Assembly (NCBI GenBank): GCA_017397835.1 | Contig: JAFQHV010000011.1 | Location: 1-64,000 of the forward strand | Reading direction: 5' to 3' | From: Oscillospiraceae bacterium | GTDB lineage: Bacteria > Bacillota > Clostridia > Oscillospirales > Oscillospiraceae | Length of the DNA: 64,000 nucleotides | In this document: positions 34,401 to 42,435 of the stretch, one piece after another | Numbering within the stretch: position 1 is the first letter of the stretch | Layout: each line of letters starts with the position of its first letter | Program-made: the position numbers and the translations under genes | The notes under the pieces: model-generated | Told to the model about the DNA's origin: nothing | The model's database searches: none | Seen by the model: only the letters and a program-made list of their open reading frames with translations

Positions 34401-34711
34401 TAATTCTCAGCGTTTATGGGACTCCCATTTTTTTGACGAAAGGCATAGGCAATTCCGTCAAACTCGTTCGAAGTACAACCAGTTTCACTCTCATTGTGAG
34501 CCGTACGCTCTCCCGTACATGCCTTATCACCACTTGTATTCCAAAACTTTACGCAACAGCCACCCAAAGTATCTTTGTATTTCGTGATAATATCTGTTAC
34601 ATCATCCGGCGTTATGGGAGTGGTTACCGCCTTGACTGGCTGCGCCACGGCAGGCAACACTCCAAGCACCATAACGATGCTCAATACAAACCCGAAGATT
34701 TTCTTTTTCAT
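31490..34711 (-). CDS. Large secreted repeat protein with cysteine-peptidase-like head
   Basis: A 1,073-residue exported protein: signal peptide MKKKIFGFVLSIVMVLGVLP to about residue 28, then an NlpC/P60- or CHAP-like domain with candidate Cys113 (GGTQCSGFADYL) and His159 (VNWHSFVIYK), then three CxxC/His-Tyr repeats (residues 235-390, e.g. TYTCTCSHSY), four to five BspA-type leucine-rich repeats (432-560), and three C-terminal divergent InlB-B-like repeats (ILVDGxxIxGNxFxITGDH). No sortase motif or membrane anchor is visible. Base use is visibly less GC-rich than neighbours. It may cleave peptidoglycan or bind host or bacterial surfaces; the substrate is unknown. The start has GAGGGG ten bases upstream. 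Confidence 0.85.
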   Translation of the reverse strand: MKKKIFGFVLSIVMVLGVLPAVAQPVKAVTTPITPDDVTDIITKYKDTLGGCCVKFWNTSGDKACTGERTAHNESETGCTSNEFDGIAYAFRQKNGSPINAENYRGHTGGTQCSGFADYLMYMIYGTYDTNLFELKVGDEIAGHEFKAGDLVRDYVNWHSFVIYKVEGDMLYYAECNHGGCGCIASKQGRNCVISFSRSQTKTALINRLKNDPYSFVVTPKETLRKDEHVHHYEYVTGYEAAHPHKWYQKCYCGEYRYTGAYETVSSCAQCVHVHSYNQSVTAPTCTAGGYTTYTCTCSHSYTGNATAALGHSWNDGNITTAAGCTTVGVKTYTCTRCSTTRTELVAAVGHSYQSVVTEPTYALGGYTTHTCTACGHSYRDGQTQPLKRTGTCGDGLTWELGGGTLTVSGGGNMYNYNNAANCPPWYEYRTSIQTVVVESGVTSVGSFAFCGCSNLVSVQLADSVTQISNGAFSGCTGLKQVKLPNAVTQIESETFLSCENLESITIPEGVTAIGEFAFGDCLALKSITIPRNVTSIGWRAFNNSGIETITFTGEAPTFDSNAFKDLTVVAFYSVKNSSWTSAVRQNYGGSITWEILDATEFSDWSTSAPPADAAVVESKTVYRYRSKQWKTTTNATLAAPWIQYGGDTVQYGPTWSLWSTNYAAKSAVLDVETKTQYHYFAFYSDSDRNPYTHATDLTNPKFAEIWVDNELPFYKNYDNIDLWGDSTTNVTTDMNGVEKTHLISKWIKVRGTKAATGTKYAGQGAVDAGYMSESECVYTRTVYRTRPITTTRQYWKWNDWSADTNPLNWADSLPASCDEYESATLYRYKEQLYTVNAAETEGGTITVDKIGGAAGEVVTVTATPTMGYELKEILVDGLAIEGNTFVITGDHIVSAVFEPIIYTIGAEGAANGTVMVDKVSGTAGAIVTVTAVPAENYVLKEILVDGQTIVGNTFAITGDHVVSAIFVQEVHTVTVGFIANGTVVADKTSGHVGEVVTLEVASNPGCMLKRVLVDGVPIGGNRFTITGNHVVTAVFVEIPPVNVIYKTDVAKTIIVNGKQVEICRWNWIPTDK

Positions 34712-34897
34712 ATCGTTCTGTCCCCTCTCCATCCATTTTCTCTTCGTGCGTAAAATTGTACCATACAAACTCTCCTATCACAAGCTTTTTCTATCTTTAC
34801 ACCCGTCAACACGCAGCCAACACTCCATTTGCATTCCGTCCCGCCTTTTGATATAATAAAAGTCGCTTCGCATACACAAGCCGAAAGGGGTACGCCT

Positions 34898-36748
34898 ATG
34901 GGCAAGCTGCGTGAAAAACTCCATACCTCCCTGACCGCTCTGCGCTCCCGGCGATCCCTCCGGGTGCTGGCCTGGGTGAGTGCGCCCTTTTTCCCCCTGT
35001 TCTGCCTGCTGGTCATGGATTACATGAACTACGGCGGTCACCTCACCCTGCTGCGGAGCTTTTGGCAGAACTTCCCCGGAGCGGTCTGCTTCGAAATTCT
35101 GGTCACCACCCTGTTGAGTGTGGTACTGCTGCTGGTCTTCCGCCGGGTTTGGGTCGCCGCCGGCCTGCTTGCCCTGATCTCCGTTATTTGTTCTTATGTA
35201 AACTATACGAAAATTGCCCTCAACGGCGATCCCTTCGTTCCCCAGGACATTATGATGGTCACCCACGCCGGCAATCTGTCCCAGTTCATCAGCGGTGGCC
35301 TGCCCCTGCTTTTTTTGCCTCTTTGCCTGATTTTGCTGCTTTTTGTCGTCTTTTTCGCCCTGACCGATATCCGGCTTCCCCTGAAGTGGTTTATCCGCCT
35401 TCCGGCTGTGATCCTGGTCAGCTTGTTGGTTTGGCTGCCCTGCCGGGACATCGACCGTGCCGACGTTATGTTAAGTAAATTCAATATGTCCCTCTTTGAC
35501 TCCGCCCTGCAGAGTTCCAACTACACCGCCAACGGCTTCGTGGGCGCGTTCACCGTCAATCTGCTCAGTCTGAACGTGCAGGAGCCGGAGGGGTACGATG
35601 CGGAAACCGTGCAGTCCATGCTGGCCGACTACGCCCCCGTCCCCGCCGCGGAGGGTGCGGAGCCGTTCGACGTCATCGTCATTTTGAGCGAGAGCTTTTT
35701 CGATGCCCGCATCCTGCCCGGCACCGAATTTTCCAAAAATCCCCTGCCCAACTATGACCGCCTGCTGAAACATCCCCGCACCATCAGCGGCAGCCTTTAC
35801 ACCACCGCCATCGGCGGCGGCACCATCCGGCCGGAGTTCGGCATTCTGACCGGTCTGACCTGCGACTATATCCCCAGCGTGCCCACCCCCTACCGTTACG
35901 TATCCCGGCCCATCTCCACTTACGTATCCAACTACCGGGATGCCGGTTACACCACCGTGGCCATGCACCCGTACAACAAGCATTTTTACTCCCGCAGCAG
36001 CGCTTACGGCAATCTCGGCTTTGACCAGTTCTGGGGTCAGGAGGAAATCACCAACACCATCTACGCCGAGTATAAGCGCGGCTTCGTCACCGACGAGTCC
36101 ACCCTGCGGGCCATCACCCACTGCGCCGACAACACGGCGGAACCCCTGTTCCTCTTCGCCATCACCATGCAGAACCATCAGCCCTTCGACGGCATTGACC
36201 CCGCCCTGGTGCAGATCGAGGTGACCAATGACCGGCTCAGTCCCCCGGCCCTCACCGCCCTGACCACTTACACCCAGGGTCTGTACGACGCGGACAAAAT
36301 GCTGGGCGAGCTGGCCGCGTGGATCGACACGCGTGAGCGGCCCACGGTGCTGGTCTTCTTCGGCGACCATATGCCCACCCTGGGCAGCAACTATTTGGCC
36401 TATAACGAAAGCGGTCTGTTCAACTCCCTTGACGGACTGGATACCGCCGAGCTGGATCGTATGTACTCCACGCCGTTCCTCATCTACTCCAACCGCAAGC
36501 TGGACACCGGCCTGCTGCCCACCCGCACAAACAACCGCATCAGCGACTACAACCTGCTCAACACCGTGGCGCACTCCACCGGCATGGCCCGCACGCCCTA
36601 CATGGAACTGCTGCGTGATTTCCATTCCGTCACCTCCGTTTACAACGTGCGGCTGGGCATGGAGCTGACCGCCGACATCACCCCCTTCGCCCGGAGCATG
36701 GAGTATATCACCTACGACCGGGTGTTCGGCAAAAATTACACGGGTTAA
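34898..36748 (+). CDS. LtaS-like membrane sulfatase/phosphoglycerol transferase
   Basis: A 616-residue protein with about five N-terminal membrane segments (residues 22-183) and an extracellular sulfatase-fold domain from about 258. VILSESFFDA supplies a metal ligand, GGGTIRPEF at about 306-314 carries the predicted nucleophile Thr309, and VFFGDHMPTLG holds the C-terminal metal motif. This is the layout of lipoteichoic acid synthase and related phosphoglycerol transferases. The ATG at 34898 has AAAGGGG upstream. Whether it makes true lipoteichoic acid or modifies another glycan cannot be told. It is divergent from the secreted protein gene. Confidence 0.88.
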   Translation: MGKLREKLHTSLTALRSRRSLRVLAWVSAPFFPLFCLLVMDYMNYGGHLTLLRSFWQNFPGAVCFEILVTTLLSVVLLLVFRRVWVAAGLLALISVICSYVNYTKIALNGDPFVPQDIMMVTHAGNLSQFISGGLPLLFLPLCLILLLFVVFFALTDIRLPLKWFIRLPAVILVSLLVWLPCRDIDRADVMLSKFNMSLFDSALQSSNYTANGFVGAFTVNLLSLNVQEPEGYDAETVQSMLADYAPVPAAEGAEPFDVIVILSESFFDARILPGTEFSKNPLPNYDRLLKHPRTISGSLYTTAIGGGTIRPEFGILTGLTCDYIPSVPTPYRYVSRPISTYVSNYRDAGYTTVAMHPYNKHFYSRSSAYGNLGFDQFWGQEEITNTIYAEYKRGFVTDESTLRAITHCADNTAEPLFLFAITMQNHQPFDGIDPALVQIEVTNDRLSPPALTALTTYTQGLYDADKMLGELAAWIDTRERPTVLVFFGDHMPTLGSNYLAYNESGLFNSLDGLDTAELDRMYSTPFLIYSNRKLDTGLLPTRTNNRISDYNLLNTVAHSTGMARTPYMELLRDFHSVTSVYNVRLGMELTADITPFARSMEYITYDRVFGKNYTG

Positions 36749-36760
36749 CGGCAGAAACAA

Positions 36761-36789
36761 TTGACTTTTTTCGCCTGCAAGCGTATCAT
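36761..36789 (+). promoter_or_regulatory. Promoter of rpe-recR
   Basis: TTGACT (36761-36766), 17-bp spacer, TATCAT (36784-36789). The start site is predicted near 36796, leaving an untranslated leader of about 230 nt before rpe. Confidence 0.82.
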
Positions 36790-36795
36790 CTAATG

Positions 36796-37018
36796 TTGGA
36801 AATCATCCTGTGACATCTCCCGGCCGCCGGGGCATTCGCCCCGACAGCCGGGTATCTCAAGCGCGGCAGACTGCCGGACTTGCGGGCCGCCGAGCGGTCC
36901 GTGGGCTGACCCGGAGCTGCCCGTTCCCAACGTCACCGTTGAGGGCGTGCCTCAACTGTCCGCGCCCTGTATCCTATGCACCCCGGCCCTTGTCCGGCCA
37001 CCAACTACGAAAGGAAGC
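36796..37018 (+). ncRNA. Long GC-rich structured leader upstream of rpe (candidate RNA element)
   Basis: The leader contains clear stems: CCCGGC...GCCGGG enclosing GGGGC-ATTC-GCCCC (about 36818-36852), GTTGAGG-GCGTG-CCTCAAC (about 36938-36956), and GCGCGG (about 36861) complementary to CCGCGC (about 36960), which could close a multi-branched domain. No open frame with a ribosome site fits. I could not match it to FMN, TPP, cobalamin, glycine, T-box, 6S or SRP motifs. It may be a regulatory leader or a separate small RNA. Confidence 0.5.
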
Positions 37019-37025
37019 TGTTACC

Positions 37026-37670
37026 ATGATCAAAATCGCCCCCTCTATCCTCTCCGCCGACTTCGCCAATCTGGAGCGCGACGTGAAGAAGATCGCCACC
37101 GCCGACTACATCCACGTGGACGTGATGGACGGCGCCTTTGTCCCCAATATGTCCATCGGCATGCCTGTGGTCAAGTCCCTGCGCAACTGCACCGATATGT
37201 TCCTGGACGTGCACCTGATGATCGAAAAGCCCGTGCGTTACGTGGAACAGTTTGCCAAGGCCGGCGCCGACCTGCTGAGCATCCATCTGGAGGCCGACCA
37301 TCCCACCCGCATTGCCGAGGCGCTGCGCATCATGGACGAGTGCAAGGTGAAAAAGGCCGTGGCTCTGCGCCCCATCACCTCTCCCAAGGCCATTCTGCCC
37401 TACATCGAGAATCTTGACCTGGTGCTGGTCATGACGGTGGAGCCCGGTTTCGGCGGTCAGGCCTTTATGCCCGCCCAGCTGGACACCATCCGCGAAGTCC
37501 GCGAGATCATCAACAAGTACAACCCCGCCTGTGATCTGGAGGTGGACGGCGGCATCGCCCCCGACACCGCTCCCCTGGTCATCGAGGCCGGTGCCAACGT
37601 GCTGGTGGCTGGTTCCGCCGTCTACGGGGCCCCGGATATCGAGGCTGCCATCCGCACCCTGCGCGGCTGA
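37026..37670 (+). CDS. rpe: Ribulose-phosphate 3-epimerase
   Basis: Rpe interconverts ribulose 5-phosphate and xylulose 5-phosphate in the pentose phosphate pathway. The 214-residue TIM barrel starts MIKIAPSILSADFANLERD, with HVDVMDGAFVPNMSIGMPVV, DVHLMIEKPVRYV, MTVEPGFGGQAFM and LEVDGGIAPDTAPLVIEAGA, covering the metal and phosphate sites. AAGGAAG precedes the ATG. recR follows 23 bp downstream. Confidence 0.97.
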   Translation: MIKIAPSILSADFANLERDVKKIATADYIHVDVMDGAFVPNMSIGMPVVKSLRNCTDMFLDVHLMIEKPVRYVEQFAKAGADLLSIHLEADHPTRIAEALRIMDECKVKKAVALRPITSPKAILPYIENLDLVLVMTVEPGFGGQAFMPAQLDTIREVREIINKYNPACDLEVDGGIAPDTAPLVIEAGANVLVAGSAVYGAPDIEAAIRTLRG

Positions 37671-37693
37671 TCTACATTTTTCGGAGGTGTACC

Positions 37694-38296
37694 ATGCAGT
37701 ACTTCCCCCCTGCTCTTGAGGCGCTGGTAGAACAGTTCGCCCGCCTGCCCGGTGTGGGGACCAAGTCCGCCCAACGGCTCGCTTTCTACGTTCTGTCCCT
37801 GACCGAGGACGAGGCGGCCAACTTCTCCCATGCCATTACTCAGGCGAAGAAGACCATCCGCTGCTGCCCCGTGTGTCAGAACCTGACTCAGGGTGAGGGC
37901 CCCTGCTCCATCTGCGCCAGCTCCCGCCGGGACAGCAGCACCATCTGCGTGGTAGCCGAACCCAAGGACGTCATCGCCATGGAGCGTTCCCGGGAGTATA
38001 ACGGCCTGTACCACGTGCTGCACGGTGTCATCTCCCCCATGAACCACGTGGGCCCCGACGACCTGCACATCAAATCGCTGGTGGAGCGTGTTTCCTCCGG
38101 TGCGGTCAGCGAGGTCATCATGGCCACCAACCCGGACACCGAGGGCGAGGCTACCGCCATGTATCTGTCCCGTCTGCTCAAGCCGTTTCAGGTCAAGGTC
38201 ACCCGCCTTGCCTACGGCATCCCCGTAGGCAGTCATTTGGAATTTGCCGACGACGCCACCTTGATGCGCGCCCTGGAGGGCCGCCGGGAAATGTAA
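37694..38296 (+). CDS. recR: Recombination mediator RecR
   Basis: RecR works with RecO and RecF to load RecA at gaps. The 200-residue protein has an N-terminal helix-hairpin-helix (RLPGVGTKSAQRLAFYVL), a C4 zinc finger (CCPVCQNLTQGEGPCSIC), a Toprim domain starting ICVVAEPKDVIAMER and the Walker-like C-terminal stretch around RLAYGIPVGSHLEFAD. Length and order are typical. It is cotranscribed with rpe, not with dnaX as in many firmicutes. Confidence 0.97.
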   Translation: MQYFPPALEALVEQFARLPGVGTKSAQRLAFYVLSLTEDEAANFSHAITQAKKTIRCCPVCQNLTQGEGPCSICASSRRDSSTICVVAEPKDVIAMERSREYNGLYHVLHGVISPMNHVGPDDLHIKSLVERVSSGAVSEVIMATNPDTEGEATAMYLSRLLKPFQVKVTRLAYGIPVGSHLEFADDATLMRALEGRREM

Positions 38297-38304
38297 AAAA
38301 ATAA

Positions 38305-38334
38305 AAGCAGTCCCCACCCGGGGACTGCTTTTTT
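38305..38334. terminator. Bidirectional terminator between recR and dinB
   Basis: AAGCAGTCCCC / GGGGACTGCTT with ACCC loop, followed by TTTTATT on the plus strand and T-runs on the minus strand. It serves the two convergent genes; the dinB stop lies within its tail. Confidence 0.9.
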
Positions 38335-39538
38335 ATTCTTCCTCCCCCTCCACGCCGCTGGCAGGGCCGATGGCATGGCCGCCGAAGCGGTGGCGAATTT
38401 CGTCAAGGGTATGGCCCAGCCGCTCCTGCTTGTCCCGCCGGTGGGCCGCCTGCCCGGCGCCGAACAGATCCAGCTGCTCCGCCGCCTGGTCCGCCGGGAT
38501 CAGGTTGGCTGCCGTTACCGTGATGGCCCGGATGGGGGCGGTCAAATTCCAGTTTTCCCGAATCAGCTCCATCACCATGTCGGCCAGCTCGGCGGTCACA
38601 AACGTGGGGGCGGTCAGCCGCCGCTGACGGCTGAGGTCGTGAAATTCCGGACTGCGCACAGTCACCTGCACCGTAGTGCACTTCAAATCATGGCCGCGCA
38701 GGCGGTGTGCCACCGAATCAGCCAGCACCGTCACACCGGAGCGCACCGCCTCCTCCCCCACCAGATCGTGCGGAAAGGTCATGCCGTTGCCCACCGATTT
38801 GGGCGGCACGTACTCCCCCGCCGGGCGCACGGGACTGTCATCCACGCCGTTGGCGTAGTCGTGCAGCTGCAGACCATGTTGCCCCAGCAGCTGCCCCAAA
38901 GCATCGCGGTTAAAGGCAGCCAGCTGACCGATGGTGGTCACGCCGTAGCGCTCCAGTTCCCTCGCCGCCGCCCGGCCCACAAACAGCAGGTCCCCCACCG
39001 GCAGGGGCCACACGATGCGCTCCACATCCTCCCGCCAAATCACAGTGGTGGCGTCCGGCTTTTTATAGTCGCTGCCCAGCTTGGCAAACACCTTGTTAAA
39101 GGACACCCCCACCGAAACGGTCAGACCCAATTCCTGCCGGATATGGTCCCGGATGCGGTCCGCCATAGCCCGGGCATCCCCGCCGAACAGGTGCAGCGTC
39201 CCCGTCACGTCCAGCCAGCTTTCATCGATGCCAAAAGGCTCCACAAGGTCGGTGTACTGCTCGTAAATGGCGTTGACCTTATGGGAATATTCCTCATACA
39301 GCCGGTGTTGGGCGGGCAGCAGCACCAAATCGGGGCATTTCCGCTTTGCCTGCCAGATGGTCTCCGCCGTTTTCACGCCAAAGGCCTTGGCCGGCTCATT
39401 CTTGGCCAAAATGATGCCGTGGCGCTGAGCCGGGTCACCGCACACCGCCACGGGCAGGTGGCGCAGTTCCGGGTGGCTCAACAGCTCCACCGAGGCAAAA
39501 AAGCAGTTCAGATCACAGTGAAAAATGACCCGTTCCAT
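38333..39538 (-). CDS. dinB: DNA polymerase IV (Y family)
   Basis: DinB is a translesion polymerase. The 401-residue protein starts with the catalytic segment IFHCDLNCFFASVELLSHPE and has GIDESWLDVTGTLHLFGG with the second acidic cluster, SVGVSFNKVFAKLGSDYKKP and a C-terminal little-finger domain with RRLTAPTFVTAE. A beta-clamp-binding tail is plausible near QLDLFG. It is a single-gene unit convergent with recR. Confidence 0.95.
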   Translation of the reverse strand: MERVIFHCDLNCFFASVELLSHPELRHLPVAVCGDPAQRHGIILAKNEPAKAFGVKTAETIWQAKRKCPDLVLLPAQHRLYEEYSHKVNAIYEQYTDLVEPFGIDESWLDVTGTLHLFGGDARAMADRIRDHIRQELGLTVSVGVSFNKVFAKLGSDYKKPDATTVIWREDVERIVWPLPVGDLLFVGRAAARELERYGVTTIGQLAAFNRDALGQLLGQHGLQLHDYANGVDDSPVRPAGEYVPPKSVGNGMTFPHDLVGEEAVRSGVTVLADSVAHRLRGHDLKCTTVQVTVRSPEFHDLSRQRRLTAPTFVTAELADMVMELIRENWNLTAPIRAITVTAANLIPADQAAEQLDLFGAGQAAHRRDKQERLGHTLDEIRHRFGGHAIGPASGVEGEEE

Positions 39539-39613
39539 CCCCGCGCCCCCTTTCGTTTTTTCCTATCATACACCCATCCGCCGCAAAAGTCAAACGAATG
39601 TTCTATTTTGTGG

Positions 39614-39642
39614 TTGACTTCCCGCCGGGAATGGATTACAAT
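39614..39642 (+). promoter_or_regulatory. Promoter of the SLOG-queH pair
   Basis: TTGACT (39614-39619), 17-bp spacer, TACAAT (39637-39642), 30 bp before the first gene. Confidence 0.86.
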
Positions 39643-39672
39643 AGTCCCACACTATAGTAAGGAGGGCAGCCT

Positions 39673-40176
39673 ATGGACCGCGAACATACCTGTTGCTTTA
39701 CCGGGCATCGGCCGGACAAGCTGCCCTGGGGGGCGGACGAGGGGGACCCGCGCTGTATTGCCGTGTTCACCCAGCTAACCGCCGCCCTGGACCGGGCCTA
39801 CGAGTCCGGCTGCCGCCACTTCATCTGCGGCATGGCCCGGGGGGGCGACCTGCTGTTCTGCCGTGCGGCTCTGGACCTGCGGGACCGCAGACCCGGTGTC
39901 ACGGTGGAGGGGGCCATCCCCTGCGAAAGTCAGGCAACCCGCTGGCCCGCCGCCGAGCGGCAGCGCCGGGCGGAGCTTTTGGACCGATGCGATTTCGAGA
40001 CCATGGTGCAGCACCACTACGACTGGAACTGCATGATGCGCCGCAACCGCTACATGGTGGACCGCTCCTGCCGTATCATCGCCCTGTACGACGGTATCCC
40101 CAGCGGTGGGACCGCCGGCACCCTTGCCTACGCCCTGAAACACGACCTGACTGTCGATATCATCCGACCGGAGTGA
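39673..40176 (+). CDS. DUF1273 / YpsA-like SLOG family protein
   Basis: A 167-residue protein starting MDREHTCCFTGHRPDKLPWG, with HFICGMARGGDLLFCRAALD and IIALYDGIPSGGTAGTLAYA. These are the glycine-rich nucleotide- or ligand-binding motifs of the SLOG superfamily, specifically the YpsA/DUF1273 branch. YpsA affects cell division and stress in Bacillus, and other SLOG proteins bind nucleotide signals, but biochemical function is open. GGAGG precedes the ATG. It is followed by queH within five bases. Confidence 0.85.
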   Translation: MDREHTCCFTGHRPDKLPWGADEGDPRCIAVFTQLTAALDRAYESGCRHFICGMARGGDLLFCRAALDLRDRRPGVTVEGAIPCESQATRWPAAERQRRAELLDRCDFETMVQHHYDWNCMMRRNRYMVDRSCRIIALYDGIPSGGTAGTLAYALKHDLTVDIIRPE

Positions 40177-40181
40177 GTATT

Positions 40182-40721
40182 GTGGAACACGTTTTAATGC
40201 ACATCTGCTGCGCCCCCTGCGCCAACCGGCCCATCGCCTCCCTGCGCGCGGAGGGGATCGAGCCGGTGGGGTTTTGGTACAACCCCAACATCCACCCCTA
40301 TACGGAGTATCAGGCCCGCAAGCACACCTTGGAGGACTACGCCCGTGAGATCGGCATGAAGCTGGTCATCGGCGGCACCTACGATCTGCGCCCCTTCCTG
40401 TCCGCGGTGGCTGCCGACCCGGAGCACCGCTGCGGCTACTGCTACCGCTGCCGGATGGAGGCCACGGCCAAATACGCCGCCGAAAACGGCTATTCCGCCT
40501 TCACCACCTCCCTGCTTATCAGCCCCTATCAGGACCACGAGGCCATCTGCGCCATCGCCCGTAAGGCGGCGGCAGATTACGGCGTGGAGTTCCTTTACCG
40601 GGACTTCCGCCCCCTGTTCCGGGATGGGCAGGACTTTGCCCGGGAGCATGGGATGTATATGCAAAAATACTGCGGCTGCATCTACAGCGAAGAGGACCGC
40701 TACAAAAAACGCAAAAAATAA
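40182..40721 (+). CDS. queH: Epoxyqueuosine reductase QueH
   Basis: QueH (DUF208) performs the last step of queuosine synthesis, reducing epoxyqueuosine in tRNA, as an alternative to QueG. The 179-residue protein begins VEHVLMHICCAPCANRPIAS; CC in HICCAPC, CGYCYRC and YCGCIY provide the cluster- and metal-binding cysteines. The start is a GTG at 40182 with GGAGTGAG upstream. No other que genes are in the window. Confidence 0.93.
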   Translation: MEHVLMHICCAPCANRPIASLRAEGIEPVGFWYNPNIHPYTEYQARKHTLEDYAREIGMKLVIGGTYDLRPFLSAVAADPEHRCGYCYRCRMEATAKYAAENGYSAFTTSLLISPYQDHEAICAIARKAAADYGVEFLYRDFRPLFRDGQDFAREHGMYMQKYCGCIYSEEDRYKKRKK

Positions 40722-40727
40722 TAACAA

Positions 40728-40761
40728 AAAGAGAGGCAAGCCAATGGCTTGCCTCTCTTTT
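40728..40761. terminator. Bidirectional terminator between queH and the foldase gene
   Basis: AAGAGAGGCAAGCC / GGCTTGCCTCTCTT with a three-base loop, with A-run before and T-run after. It serves convergent queH (plus) and the PPIase gene (minus). Confidence 0.92.
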
Positions 40762-40770
40762 ATACGATCA

Positions 40771-42309
40771 TTACAGGTTGTTCAGAGCCTCGAGCCGCTC
40801 TACCTGAGCGGAGGCGGTCAGCTCGTCCAGCCAGGCAGTGGTATCTTCGTTGGCCAGTTCGGCCTCCACAGTCGTCTTCCACACAGGCTCGCCCTTGGCG
40901 CTGTAGTACAGGATGTGCCAGCCCTTCGTGGAGCTCATGGTATTCTTCACGATACCGGTATCGCCAACCTCACGGGCGGGGTCAACGACCCACTCGGTGA
41001 ACTCGGGGATGAAGCCGGTGGCAGAGGACACGTCCTCATACAGACCGCCGTTGGCAGCGGAGCCGGGATCGGCGCTCTCGGCCTTGGCCAGCTCGGCAAA
41101 GCTGTCCTCGGTGGCGGCGCCGGCCTTCCAGTCGGCCAGCATCTGCTCGGCCTTGGCCTTGGCGGCGTCGTACTGGGCCTCGGTAGGCTCGGTAGCGCCC
41201 TCGTCCTGCTCAGCAGCCACCAGGATGTGGCGCACGTCGCCGGCCACCTCGGTGTCACGGGCGCGGCCCTGGAACTTGACCACGTAGCAGTCGGCATCCA
41301 GCTTGACCAGACCCACGTCGCCGGTCTGACGACCGTCTTCCTTCAGCCAGCTGTCCAGCGCCGCCAGGACGGTGGCACCGCTGGCGGTCACGTTCTCGTT
41401 GGAGGTAACGCTCTTATCCTCGGCCAGTTCCGCCACCAGTTCGGCAAAGTTGCCGCCGGCGGCCAGCTTGGCGCGCAGCGCCTCGGCCTTGGTGTAGGCG
41501 TGCGCCTCGGCATCGGACTTCTCCTTGTCGGTAGGCTCGACCTTCTCGCCGTTCTCATCGGTGGTGGTTTCGGGGGCACCGGAGAACTTGGCAAAGGAGT
41601 AGGTGAACAGGTCCATATCGTCGGCATGCTCGGCATAGTGCTCCTCAAGCTGCTCGTCGGTGTAGGTCAGCTGCTCGGCGTAGTCAGCAGCCATCTCACT
41701 GGCCAAAGTGGTCTCGGTCAGCAGCTGCTTGTACAGGCCCTTGCTCATGCCGCTGCCGTAGGCCGCCTTCAAGTAAGCGGTGGTGCTGGTGAATCCGCTG
41801 TTGGCAGAGGTAGAGGCCAGAGAATCCATGCTTTCCTTCACGTACTGCTTGCCGTCATCGGACAGCTTCACGCCCTCCGCCTCGGCCTTGGCCACCAGAA
41901 TCTTGACCTCGGTCAGGTCGTCCACAGCCTCGTCCACGAAGAACGCGTGCCAGGTCTTGCCGGTCTCTTCGTCATAGACCTGCTCGGCCGGGTCGACCTG
42001 AGGATCATAGTTGGCAGCAGAGCCGAGCATGGCGGAGTAGTAATACTGCATCAACATATTGTTGTAGAAGTAGTTCACTTCTTCGGTGGTGTAGGTCTCA
42101 CCGTTGACCTTCACGGCGTCGCGGTTCTGGAACAGGCCGGAGTTCCAAATCAGCAGGGCAGCCACCAGCACGGCACACACCACACCGATCACGGTGTAGA
42201 GGATGCTCTTGCGCTTTTCCTGGGCGGCCTGCTGTGCGGCCAGAGCCTGCTTTTCGGTCAGTTCTTCCACCTTATTCTGGCGGGATTTCTTTTCACGGGA
42301 TGCACTCAT
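40771..42309 (-). CDS. Membrane-anchored parvulin-type peptidyl-prolyl isomerase
   Basis: A 512-residue protein with a short charged head, one membrane segment (about residues 36-57, ILYTVIGVVCAVLVAALLIW), a SurA_N/PrsA-like helical region and a C-terminal parvulin domain (VRHILVAAEQDE, about 340, through GWHILYYSAKG, about 472). PrsA-type foldases assist secreted proteins outside the membrane. There is no lipobox; anchoring is by the transmembrane helix. The protein is very acidic and Ala-rich. Promoter and terminator show a single-gene unit. Parvulin and topology are confident; the client is unknown. Confidence 0.9.
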   Translation of the reverse strand: MSASREKKSRQNKVEELTEKQALAAQQAAQEKRKSILYTVIGVVCAVLVAALLIWNSGLFQNRDAVKVNGETYTTEEVNYFYNNMLMQYYYSAMLGSAANYDPQVDPAEQVYDEETGKTWHAFFVDEAVDDLTEVKILVAKAEAEGVKLSDDGKQYVKESMDSLASTSANSGFTSTTAYLKAAYGSGMSKGLYKQLLTETTLASEMAADYAEQLTYTDEQLEEHYAEHADDMDLFTYSFAKFSGAPETTTDENGEKVEPTDKEKSDAEAHAYTKAEALRAKLAAGGNFAELVAELAEDKSVTSNENVTASGATVLAALDSWLKEDGRQTGDVGLVKLDADCYVVKFQGRARDTEVAGDVRHILVAAEQDEGATEPTEAQYDAAKAKAEQMLADWKAGAATEDSFAELAKAESADPGSAANGGLYEDVSSATGFIPEFTEWVVDPAREVGDTGIVKNTMSSTKGWHILYYSAKGEPVWKTTVEAELANEDTTAWLDELTASAQVERLEALNNL

Positions 42310-42363
42310 GTCGTTTCATTCCTCTCATTCGTTGGGGTTTTTGCTGGGTAACCAACTTGTTGT

Positions 42364-42392
42364 ATTATACAAGATTTGTGCCCCGGTTGCAA
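42364..42392 (-). promoter_or_regulatory. Promoter of the foldase gene
   Basis: Minus strand TTGCAA (42387-42392), 17-bp spacer, TATAAT (42364-42369), 54 bp before the start. Confidence 0.88.
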
Positions 42393-42435
42393 GGGGAATT
42401 TCCCGTTTACGTCCCCTTTTACACACTATTCATAA

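Noticed and set aside
34829..34897. Longer N-terminus of the LtaS-like protein
   Set aside because: The first in-frame ATG has no ribosome site and adds residues without a membrane or signal pattern, whereas ATG 34898 follows AAAGGGG and leads into the first membrane segment.
36796..37018. 6S RNA, SRP RNA or a known riboswitch in the rpe leader
   Set aside because: I looked for SRP GNRA-tetraloop hallmarks, the long 6S helix with central bubble, and T-box, FMN, TPP, cobalamin and glycine core motifs and found none. It is kept as an unassigned leader.
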